From positions 1 to 39,358 of the forward strand of contig DAOTTR010000076.1 in the NCBI GenBank assembly GCA_034437715.1: a DNA stretch of 39,358 bases, written 5' to 3'. Origin of the DNA: JAHBVH01 sp034437715. Lineage in GTDB: Bacteria > Chloroflexota > Anaerolineae > Caldilineales > Caldilineaceae. Under the pieces are notes generated by a model. It was given only the letters and a program-made list of their open reading frames with translations. It searched no databases and had not been told where the DNA came from. Positions 24,442 to 31,397 of this stretch are shown here, piece by piece; position 1 is the stretch's first letter; each line of letters opens with the position of its first letter. The position numbers were made by a program, and so were the translations under genes.

Positions 24442-24980
24442 TGACTTTTCTAACTTTTCGGTTAGCAGGGCCGCCGCGACGATTGCCTGTCGTTTGTGGG
24501 CCGGTGAAGGTGTCTTTAAGCACACCATATTCAGTGCAGGCCAGAAGAGCGCTTGATAAACAGTATAAATATAAGGAGTTTCTTTCTGGGCTTGTTTTGG
24601 ATCTATCCGTTTAGGAAACATGATTCATTAACAGACTTGAGAACTGTCAACCCGTCATCCTTGGGTACACTCATGGACGTTACGAATCATTGATTACCCA
24701 GAGTCAATTTGTACTTTTTATCATTTTAAGTACAATCTTCTCATCTTCTATAATTGCATCGCTTTATCCTTGATTTTCAACTACTAGGTCTGTTGACATT
24801 TGACAAGCATGGTAGGGTTATACTTTGGGGATAATCCTAATGACAAAACAACTACGAAAGCACCCAAGGTTAAGCTTATCGAATTTTTGTTAGGGCACTC
24901 ACAGGCTTATTTCTGCGCATTATCGAGATTGGGGAGATCACATGTTGATTCAGTGTAGGTAGTAACAGGAGATCCATCAG
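24442..24980. other. intergenic region, divergent promoters
   Basis: About 540 bases hold no ORF I can support. TTGACA at 24793-24798 and TATACT at 24819-24824 on the plus strand are 20 bp apart, which is long for a promoter, so I rate them as weak candidates for the BTAD gene. The rest is AT-rich with nothing clear. AGGAGA at 24967-24972 precedes the GTG start of the BTAD gene. Confidence 0.35.
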
Positions 24981-25838
24981 GTGCAGCCCGCGCTTCATAT
25001 TCATCTACTTCATCTACTTCATCTACTTCATCTACTTCATCTACTTGGCGAGTTCTGGCTCCAGTATGGCGAACAACGCATAACAACCTTCGTCGCGCCG
25101 CGACTCCAGTCACTGCTTGGCTATCTGGCGCTCCATCGTAACACGCCCCAGTCGCGACAGCATCTGGCCTTTCTTTTCTGGCCCGATTCCAGTGAAGCAC
25201 AGGCGCGCACCAACCTGCGCAAACAACTGCTCTTCTTGCGGCGTGCCCTACCTGATAGTGAACAACTACTGCAATTCGATAGCCAAACTGTACGCTGGCG
25301 ACCACAGAGCCAACTGCGCGTGGATGTGGAGCAATTCGAGCAAGCCCTGACATCAGCAGAAGAGGATCGCCAAGCAGTGTCACATCTTAAGACAGCAGTG
25401 GAGCTTTACCGAGGTGAGCTTCTGCCGGGCAGCTATGACGAGTGGGTGTTGGCGCAACGTGAGGAATTTCATCAGCGACGCATCCATGCGCTGGAACGGC
25501 TTGTTTTGCTCCTTGAAGATCAGCACATGATCCAGCCTGCGATCCACTATGCTGAGCGTCTGCTGCGCCACGATCCTTTGTGCGAGCCTACCTATCGTCA
25601 ATTGCTGCGCCTGCACGCCCTGGCCGGAAACCATGCCACGGCCCTGCAAGTATACCAGGTATGTAAGGAGCGTCTAGCAGAGTTGGGAGCCGAACCCAGC
25701 GTGGAGACGCGTGCTGCTTACACACAGTTGTTGCACAGCAAGATTCCAGTTGCGTTGCGCAAGATACGTGTACCTGCGGTAGAGTCTCCTTTTATTGGCC
25801 GCCAGGATCGGGAGCCCCCTGGGCGCGTTCCCGGCTGA
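24981..25838 (+). pseudogene. truncated BTAD-type (SARP/MalT-like) transcriptional regulator
   Basis: The frame starts at GTG 24981 (AGGAGA upstream) and gives 285 residues. The N-terminus is a winged-helix domain with the usual LLGEFWL start, TTFVAPRLQSLLGYLALH and FLFWPDSSEAQARTNLRKQLLFLR. The bacterial transcriptional activator domain follows (about 110-250), with LYRGELLPGSYDEWVLAQRE and LLRHDPLCEPTYRQLLRLHALAG. After SPFIGRQDRE, the very start of the NB-ARC/STAND ATPase in full-length relatives, the frame shifts to unrelated residues and stops. Full-length members usually have 900 or more residues. The DNA-binding part could still be made and might act without its ATP switch, but a remnant is more likely. 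A hairpin element begins 10 bp after the stop. The N-terminus carries an HLL repeat expansion. Confidence 0.75.
25000..25044. repeat. 5 x 9-bp in-frame tandem repeat (HLL)
   Basis: Five perfect copies of TTCATCTAC encode HLL units placed exactly at the first beta strand of the winged-helix domain, where relatives normally have one HLLG motif. A degenerate unit (TTCATAT) lies just before. The expansion keeps frame. Confidence 0.92.
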
Positions 25839-25847
25839 ATCGTACGC

Positions 25848-25964
25848 CAACGTTAAATTTCATCACCTGCTGCGCTGCATGAATTCAGAGCCTAGGATAG
25901 AAAACGTGTTTAAACACGTTTCCCGTCGCAGGTGTTGAATTCATTCAACACGAATTTAACGTTG
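25848..25964. repeat. MITE-like palindromic element after the truncated regulator
   Basis: CAACGTTAAATT (25848-25859) is inverted at 25953-25964. Inside are a perfect 20-bp palindrome (25902-25921), a TGTTGAAT/ATTCAACA hairpin (25933-25950) and CACCTGC/GCAGGTG arms (25864-25870 with 25928-25934). There is no ORF. The element begins 10 bp after the stop codon of the truncated BTAD gene, at the point where the ATPase domain should continue, so it may mark a rearrangement junction. Confidence 0.6.
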
Positions 25965-26136
25965 TCGTAATCGTTACTATTTTTTTATTATGCGTTCTCC
26001 AGAACTCGACTGCCTATTGATTTTAGAGAAATAACTCAACTTTTGCAGCACAATAAGGATTGAATAGGCAAAAAAAGAGCGAACAGCATTATACTGGGTG
26101 GCAAGAATTGGGTCATTCTCACAAAGGAGAAGCACA

Positions 26137-26232
26137 ATGATACCACTGGTTGAACTGCCAAAAATTGTCGAACATTACACACCTTATTATACCGAGGTCT
26201 TTTCGCCGGCAGCATTGATCGAGTTTCAGTGA
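26137..26232 (+). pseudogene. N-terminal fragment of an IS701/IS4-like transposase
   Basis: After AAAGGAG (26123-26129) and a 7-nt gap, an ATG opens 31 codons reading IPLVELPKIVEHYTPYYTEV and then FSPAALIEFQ before TGA. From memory this matches the start of IS701-like DDE transposases (LPxIVxHYAPYFxxVFSxxAFxxFQ). The frame then ends and the sequence changes to a PIN-domain tail, so the transposase was almost entirely deleted. Confidence 0.5.
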
Positions 26233-26368
26233 CTGCAAGTTTGTGGCGTTGGCCGCGAATTTTAACGTTCCGCTCATTACGATGGACAAGCAACTATTGC
26301 GTAGCTTTCCCAAGGTTGCGCTTTCGTTAACGCAATTCACGGCCAATGCACTATTAGATCTTCTGTAG
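26219..26368 (+). pseudogene. C-terminal fragment of a PIN-domain (VapC-type) toxin
   Basis: The frame reads DCKFVALAANFNVPLITMDK then QLLRSFPKVALSLTQF and stops at 26366-26368. This is the end of a PIN domain: the YDCEFVALA helix with an acidic residue, the VPLITMDK strand with the fourth acidic ligand, and the LLRSFP segment. The N-terminal two thirds and any antitoxin are missing. It is joined directly to the transposase fragment and overlaps the 3' end of the convergent aminotransferase gene by 15 bp. Confidence 0.6.
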
Positions 26369-27517
26369 CGCCTTGTGCATGCTCTCGAGCCCTTGTTCCA
26401 GCAAGGCACGTGGGCAGCCAAAGTTCAAGCGTACAAAGCCTTCACCCGCTTTGCCAAAGGAGAGGCCGTCGCTCAACGAGACCTTGGCCTGTTCCAGAAA
26501 GAACTTTTGCGCATTGCCTTCGATGCCACTTTCGCGGCAGTCGATCCAGGCCAGGTAGGTGGCTTCGGGCACGGTGACCTTCAATTGGGGCAGATATTGA
26601 GCGATATAGTTGAGGATAAAGTCGCGGTTGCCGGTTAAATAGCTTTGCAGCTCTGCCAGCCAATCTGCACATTCGCTGTAGGCGGCGATGCCAGCGGTAT
26701 AGCCAAGCAGATTGACATGGGGCACAATGCCGTTGCTGGCTTTTTGCATTTTCCGACGCAACTCCGAATTGGTCACAATTGCCAGGCTGCACCCCAACCC
26801 GGGCACGTTAAAGGTCTTGCTGGGTGCCATCAGGGTAATGGTGCGTTCGGCGATCTCGGGGGCCAGCGACGCGAGCGGCACATGGGTTACGCCACCCAAC
26901 AGCAGATCGCAATGGATCTCATCGGAACAGATGGTGAGATCGTGGCGGATGGCGATTTCTGCCATGCGGGTTAACTCATCGGGGGCATAGACGCGCCCAA
27001 CGGGGTTGTGGGGATTGCACAACATAAAGAGGCGCGTAGTGGGACGAATCGCGCCTTCAAACACCCCGTAATCGACACTGTAGTAAGGATGACCATCGCG
27101 TTCTTGCTTGGCTAACGGCGCTTCGTGTAACTCGCGATCCTGATTGATCGGCGCACTCAGAAAAGGCCCATAAACTGGCGTGCTCACCAAAACACCGTCG
27201 CCGGGGTTGCCAATCGCACGGCTAACCACATTGAGCCCACAAACCAATCCGGGCAGCGCAACAATGGCTTCGGGATGAATTTCCCAGCCATACAACGCAG
27301 CCATGCGATCACAAATTACCTGGTTGAACTGCGCAGCTGCCCCACCATAGCCAAAGACACCATGATCGATGCGCTCGTGCATGGCGCGCAAAATGGGTTG
27401 CGGCGAACGAAAGTCCATATCGGCTACCCACATGGGCAGCACATCTTCCCCATAGAAATGCCATTTTGCACTGTCGCTCGCTCGGCGGTCGATGATTTCG
27501 TCAAAATCGTAACCCAT
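26354..27517 (-). CDS. patB: PatB/MalY-type PLP-dependent C-S lyase (aminotransferase class I/II)
   Basis: The protein has 387 residues, normal for the family. It starts YDFDEIIDRRASDSAKWHFYG and continues with LPMWVADMDF, the signature start of the PatB/MalY cystathionine beta-lyases. The PLP contacts follow: CNPHNPVGRVY, SDEIHCDLL, the Schiff-base Lys near residue 234 in APSKTFNVPGL, and FVRLNFGCPR for the carboxylate. The reaction is release of pyruvate, ammonia and a thiol from cystathionine or other S-substituted cysteines. GGAG lies 9 nt before the ATG. The gene lies 142 bp downstream of the antiporter operon on the same strand and may be part of its transcript. Its 3' end overlaps the PIN toxin fragment, which is probably just the result of the deletion next door. 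Confidence 0.9.
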   Translation of the reverse strand: MGYDFDEIIDRRASDSAKWHFYGEDVLPMWVADMDFRSPQPILRAMHERIDHGVFGYGGAAAQFNQVICDRMAALYGWEIHPEAIVALPGLVCGLNVVSRAIGNPGDGVLVSTPVYGPFLSAPINQDRELHEAPLAKQERDGHPYYSVDYGVFEGAIRPTTRLFMLCNPHNPVGRVYAPDELTRMAEIAIRHDLTICSDEIHCDLLLGGVTHVPLASLAPEIAERTITLMAPSKTFNVPGLGCSLAIVTNSELRRKMQKASNGIVPHVNLLGYTAGIAAYSECADWLAELQSYLTGNRDFILNYIAQYLPQLKVTVPEATYLAWIDCRESGIEGNAQKFFLEQAKVSLSDGLSFGKAGEGFVRLNFGCPRALLEQGLESMHKALQKI

Positions 27518-27659
27518 GGCAATGCTCTCCGTCTAGCCTGTTGTGAATGTCAATCCAATCAATGCTATTGCCATTTACCGTGTGCCCGCTTGGTGGCTTT
27601 ATTCTGAAACCTATCCAGCCGCGGGCTGTGAAATGTCAACGGCACCTAGGTGTGGCTTG

Positions 27660-28001
27660 TCACCCACGCGTTTGATCATCTTGTTCTGCCAGCTCATCAT
27701 AGCGCAGAACAAACTTTCCCTCCAATTCCGCAGTGCGATAAGCCGCGCGTGCCATGGCTGTTGTCGCGATGGGGGCGGTGACAAAGAAGAGCACAATTAA
27801 CAAAATCATGCGCAGTAGATAATCTGGATAGAAGAGACCAGCCGCAATCAGCACACAATTGACCCCCAACGTTGCCGCGTTGCTGACGGAATGCATGCGC
27901 GCGTAAACATCGGGCAGGTGGAGAATGCCGATAGCGCTGATCAGCATCACAATCACCCCCAGCGTTGCAAAGAACAGCACAAAGGCTTCCAGAATAGTCA
28001 T
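27660..28001 (-). CDS. mrpG: Mrp-type Na+/H+ antiporter subunit G
   Basis: The protein has 113 residues with three apolar segments (about 4-26, 43-59 and 64-84). The segment LHLPDVYARMHSVSNAATLG is the signature of MnhG/MrpG. The C-terminus is charged (AELEGKFVLRYDELAEQDD) and cytoplasmic. It is the last gene of the mrpA-to-G series and lies 19 bp after mrpF. AGAGGA precedes the ATG. It is a small membrane subunit needed for assembly of the hetero-oligomeric antiporter. Confidence 0.92.
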   Translation of the reverse strand: MTILEAFVLFFATLGVIVMLISAIGILHLPDVYARMHSVSNAATLGVNCVLIAAGLFYPDYLLRMILLIVLFFVTAPIATTAMARAAYRTAELEGKFVLRYDELAEQDDQTRG

Positions 28002-28020
28002 ACGCGTGTTTCCTCTTGTT

Positions 28021-28296
28021 TTACTTTTTGCGGTGCGAATGCTCTAGGTAGCGCGCCATCATTACCGTCCCCAAAAAGCCTAGTACTCCTGTGATGATCG
28101 TAATATCTAACAAAGGCGCTGCCCGTTGCTGGATGGCAAAAAGCGCAATAATGGCCACGGCATGAATCGCAATCAGATCGAACGCCACCGTACGATTCGG
28201 AATATCGGGCCCGCGATAGAGCCGAATAAAGCACAGCGCTAACGAGATACTCAATAGGATAATCAAAACCTGGAGTCCACTATCAAAAAAACTCAT
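28021..28296 (-). CDS. mrpF: Mrp-type Na+/H+ antiporter subunit F
   Basis: The protein has 91 residues with three predicted membrane segments. The stretch LCFIRLYRGPDIPNRTVAFDLIAIHAVAIIALFAI is diagnostic for MnhF/MrpF (the RGP and NR residues and Asp in helix 2). LDITIITGVLGFLGTVMMARYLE ends the protein. The start overlaps the stop of mrpE by four bases (ATGA), a sign of translational coupling. Confidence 0.93.
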   Translation of the reverse strand: MSFFDSGLQVLIILLSISLALCFIRLYRGPDIPNRTVAFDLIAIHAVAIIALFAIQQRAAPLLDITIITGVLGFLGTVMMARYLEHSHRKK

Positions 28297-28874
28297 GCGT
28301 CCCTCCCCCGCGTCACACGCAGCAGCAGCCGTTCAAAGGTGTTCTTTACACTCATGCGAAATTCCTCTGGATCGCCGAGGGTGAGATTGTGTATATAGAG
28401 CACGCGCTCGCGTTGCGCATTTTCCCCCAGATCAACAGAGATTGTGCCGGGTGTCAGGGTGATCAACGAGGCAAGCATCATAATTTCTAGCTCTGTCGAA
28501 ACCGTCAACGGCACCGCTACAATGCCTGGATCCAACTTCGGCTTGGGCTGTATCACCAGCTTGGCCAGCATAAAATTGCTCAGCAAAATTTCCCAAAGGA
28601 TAAAGCCAATAAAGTAGGCTAAATCGTAGGCTCGGCGGCCATACGTCCGATTGCTGAACCAAATGGCAAAAAAGCCAATAACAAAGCCGACTAAATAATC
28701 AACCGAGCCAAAGATGGGGAAAATTTGCTGCCAGACCAACCCAACAATCACGTTGATCAGAAACAAAAGCGCATAGGAGTTGTGCTGCGGTAGCTCGGCA
28801 AAAGGTAGCGGCGGATAGGCACCGCTTGCGGGCACTTTGGTGGCTTGTGATTTTTGTTGTTTACGACGTTTCAT
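28293..28874 (-). CDS. mrpE: Mrp-type Na+/H+ antiporter subunit E
   Basis: The protein has 193 residues, slightly longer than the usual 160 because of a basic, Gln-rich N-terminus (MKRRKQQKSQ) and a Pro-rich stretch. Membrane segments lie near 35-55, 60-75 and 88-105. The following ILLSNFMLAKLVIQPKPKLDPGIVAVPL and MMLASLITLTPGTISVDL are the conserved MnhE core (LTPGT motif). It is located 2 bp downstream of mrpD and overlaps mrpF. The subunit supports assembly of the full complex. Confidence 0.92.
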   Translation of the reverse strand: MKRRKQQKSQATKVPASGAYPPLPFAELPQHNSYALLFLINVIVGLVWQQIFPIFGSVDYLVGFVIGFFAIWFSNRTYGRRAYDLAYFIGFILWEILLSNFMLAKLVIQPKPKLDPGIVAVPLTVSTELEIMMLASLITLTPGTISVDLGENAQRERVLYIHNLTLGDPEEFRMSVKNTFERLLLRVTRGRDA

Positions 28875-28876
28875 CT

Positions 28877-30451
28877 TTATTTAAGTTCCAACATCATGAT
28901 CTCATCTGAAGGCTGTACTGCGCGAATATAGCCCTCTCGATCGAGCACCTGTTGTGCTGCAATGGTAGACCAGCGAAAAACGGGAGCGCTAAAAAGGCCA
29001 ATCGCCAGACTCAAGGCTACCAATGCCCCAATCGGAAGTAAGGTTAGCCAGCGGCGTTGGGGATGGGCTAGCGGTGCTGCTGGGAAGCTGGGCCGGTCGG
29101 CCTTGCCTGTAAAAGCATACTGCCAGAGCCGCACCATGCTCATCAACGTAAACACACTGACCAGTAAACTAACCCCCGCAATCAGCCAATGTTGTGATCC
29201 CAGCGCTGCCTGTACTAAGCCTAATTTGCTGACAAAGCCGCTGAATGGGGGAATACCAGCCAGTGAGAATGCGGCGAGAAAGAAAATAATGGCCAACATC
29301 GGACGGCGTGCCGCTAGACCCTTCAGCTGTTTCGAATATAAATTCCCACTGCCTACTTCTAATTCTGCTGCACCACCTGCCATCAACAGTGCCGTCTTGA
29401 CAATCATGTGATGCACAAGGTAGAGAATGCCGGCGGCCATGCCAAAACCAACGGCCAATTGTGTATTGGCTGCCGCCAACCCCAGCCCCATTACCATATA
29501 TCCTACCTGGCTGATCACATGAAAACTCAACACACGGCGTATGGTATTGACGGACATAGCCCCCAAAACCCCCGTGAGCATGGTGAAGCCGGCAATCGCT
29601 AGAATGAGTGGCTGCCATTCGATCAGGTAGCTGGGAAAGATCAGCGGAAAGATGCGGAAAAGCGTATAAATGCCCACCTTGGTAAGCAGACCCCCAAAAA
29701 ACGCCGTGACTGCCGGGTGTGGCGTATGATAACTGCTCGGTAACCAGAAGAAGATAGGAAAAAGCCCTGCTTTGCTGCCATAGGCCACCAACAACATGCC
29801 GGCAAGGAGGGCTTGGACACTGGGGGGTGCCTGCTCCATCCGTATGGCCAACTGTGCCATATTCAGTGTGCCCAACGTACTATAGGTAATTCCAGCCGCC
29901 GCCAGAAAGATCAGGGATGCTACAAGGTTGAGGACCACATAGCGAATGCCACCACTAATCTGTGCTCTTTGGCCGCCCAAAGTCAGCAATACAAAACTGG
30001 ACATTAACAGCACTTCAAAAAAAACATAAAGATTGAAGAGATCGCCAGCCAGAAAAGCGCCATTCACGCCTACAAGGAGAAAGAGCAGCAACGGGTATAA
30101 ATTCATGCGGTCGCGGTCGTCCATGGTACCCATCGCATAGGGGGTGATGGCAAGCGCCAAGACCCCGGTGAGCGTTAACATGATCGCGCTTAGGCCATCC
30201 GCTATGATCGTGACGCCAAACGGTGCCGGCCATAGCCCCATCTGCAGCACAAGCCGTTGATTCAAGCCAACCGTTTCATAGAGCAGCCACAGTGCCAGCA
30301 GCAGATTCAACACAACCGTAACCAGGGTCAACCCCTGTTGCATCCGGGTTGTATGTTGGCGATAGCGTGTCTGTGAAAAGACAAGGCCCAAGGCTGCAGC
30401 ACAGAGCGGGATGACAACCGGTGCAGCTAACCAATTCGGATTAAAATTCAT
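28877..30451 (-). CDS. mrpD: Mrp-type Na+/H+ antiporter subunit D
   Basis: The protein has 524 residues with about 14 membrane segments and belongs to the proton-pumping family of NuoM/NuoN-like subunits. Key signs are NLYVFFEVLLMSSFVLLTLGG with the conserved glutamate in helix 5, a YGSKAGLFPIFFWLPSSYHTPHPAVTAFFGGLLTKVGIY stretch with the helix 7-8 lysines and histidines, VISQVGYMVMGLGLA, and a LVHHMIVKTALLMAGG segment. It provides one of the two proton channels of the complex. It lies 8 bp after mrpC. Confidence 0.94.
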   Translation of the reverse strand: MNFNPNWLAAPVVIPLCAAALGLVFSQTRYRQHTTRMQQGLTLVTVVLNLLLALWLLYETVGLNQRLVLQMGLWPAPFGVTIIADGLSAIMLTLTGVLALAITPYAMGTMDDRDRMNLYPLLLFLLVGVNGAFLAGDLFNLYVFFEVLLMSSFVLLTLGGQRAQISGGIRYVVLNLVASLIFLAAAGITYSTLGTLNMAQLAIRMEQAPPSVQALLAGMLLVAYGSKAGLFPIFFWLPSSYHTPHPAVTAFFGGLLTKVGIYTLFRIFPLIFPSYLIEWQPLILAIAGFTMLTGVLGAMSVNTIRRVLSFHVISQVGYMVMGLGLAAANTQLAVGFGMAAGILYLVHHMIVKTALLMAGGAAELEVGSGNLYSKQLKGLAARRPMLAIIFFLAAFSLAGIPPFSGFVSKLGLVQAALGSQHWLIAGVSLLVSVFTLMSMVRLWQYAFTGKADRPSFPAAPLAHPQRRWLTLLPIGALVALSLAIGLFSAPVFRWSTIAAQQVLDREGYIRAVQPSDEIMMLELK

Positions 30452-30459
30452 GTGTGTCC

Positions 30460-30909
30460 TTATTCCCTCTGTTGGCGAGGTAAGAGGATCAACGCATCCT
30501 CCAAAAACTCATAATCTTCTTCCGTCACTGCGTCCAGCTGGGCATCGACGGCAAAGGGATCATTGGGTGTGATCGCCACCTCTTCTTGGCCTTGGACAAT
30601 CGAATTGCGCCGGTTGACCAAGACTACAATAAAGGATGTAATGCCAAAACTAATGACGATGGCCGTTAAAATCAGTGCTTGCGGCAAGGGATCAACAAAG
30701 GAACTAATCTCGCCAGCAAAGTTCATTTTATCTAAGATAATCGGTGGTAACCCACGTTTAAAGCCACCACCGCTAAAGAGTAGCAAGTTGACGCCATGGC
30801 TCCATAAGGCTATGCCCAAAATTAAGCGAATTGCTGTGCGTTGCAGCAAAAGATAGGTGCCTGTGCCCAGGAGCACGCCGATAACCAACGCCATCATGAA
30901 TTCTGTCAT
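30460..30909 (-). CDS. mrpC: Mrp-type Na+/H+ antiporter subunit C
   Basis: The protein has 149 residues and is NuoK-like, with three membrane segments. GTGTYLLLQRTAIRLILGIALWSHGVNLLLFSGGG carries the conserved residues, and PLPQALILTAIVISFGITSFIVVLVNR is the third segment. The C-terminus is an acidic tail of about 40 residues (VTEEDYEFLEDAL) that is longer than in many relatives. The start overlaps the end of mrpB by four bases. Confidence 0.93.
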   Translation of the reverse strand: MTEFMMALVIGVLLGTGTYLLLQRTAIRLILGIALWSHGVNLLLFSGGGFKRGLPPIILDKMNFAGEISSFVDPLPQALILTAIVISFGITSFIVVLVNRRNSIVQGQEEVAITPNDPFAVDAQLDAVTEEDYEFLEDALILLPRQQRE

Positions 30910-31397
30910 CGCTGCCCCTCTTTATTTGCCGGACCAGTTTTTTCGGTTGGACGATTTGTCGAATCGGGGAATGGCTCTTCAAGGCGCTTGTCACTGTTGG
31001 CCAAACCCAGCAGATAGGAGGTAACCACGGAGAGGACAACAAGAAAAACGCCAATATCAAAGAGCATGGGTGACCCCAACTCCACGGTTAGCGCGCCAAA
31101 CTCACCTTTCCACCAGACCCCCAGAAAAAATCCACCCTGTGTAATACCCAAAAGGGCTGCCAGAATAGCCACCAACAAACCCGCGCCGATCATTGGTTGC
31201 AAATGCGGACCAATGGTGCTGCGCACATAGCTATCACCACGGCTCAAAATTTGCAGTTGAATGGCGGCCGCGACGACCAAGCCAGCAATAAAGCCGCCGC
31301 CGGGGTTATTGTGCCCGACCAGCAATAAGATCACGGCCAACACGAGCAAGATAGGCGTTAAGATGCGATCCAACAGGCGTAAATATAGCTCAGTCAT
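30906..31397 (-). CDS. mrpB: Mrp-type Na+/H+ antiporter subunit B
   Basis: From the ATG at 31397 the product has 163 residues beginning TELYLRLLDRILTPILLVLAVILLLVGHNNPGGGFIAGLV, the typical MnhB start (GHNxPGGGF motif). A longer frame reaches back to 31580, but that part runs over the coding tail of mrpA and is a shadow. It has four membrane segments and a polar tail of about 35 residues. It overlaps the mrpA end by 8 bp. Confidence 0.92.
   Translation of the reverse strand: MTELYLRLLDRILTPILLVLAVILLLVGHNNPGGGFIAGLVVAAAIQLQILSRGDSYVRSTIGPHLQPMIGAGLLVAILAALLGITQGGFFLGVWWKGEFGALTVELGSPMLFDIGVFLVVLSVVTSYLLGLANSDKRLEEPFPDSTNRPTEKTGPANKEGQR

Noticed and set aside
24907..25383. Minus-strand frame opposite the BTAD gene
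   Set aside because: Low-complexity VDEVDE residues come from the 9-bp repeat; the plus frame has clear domain matches.
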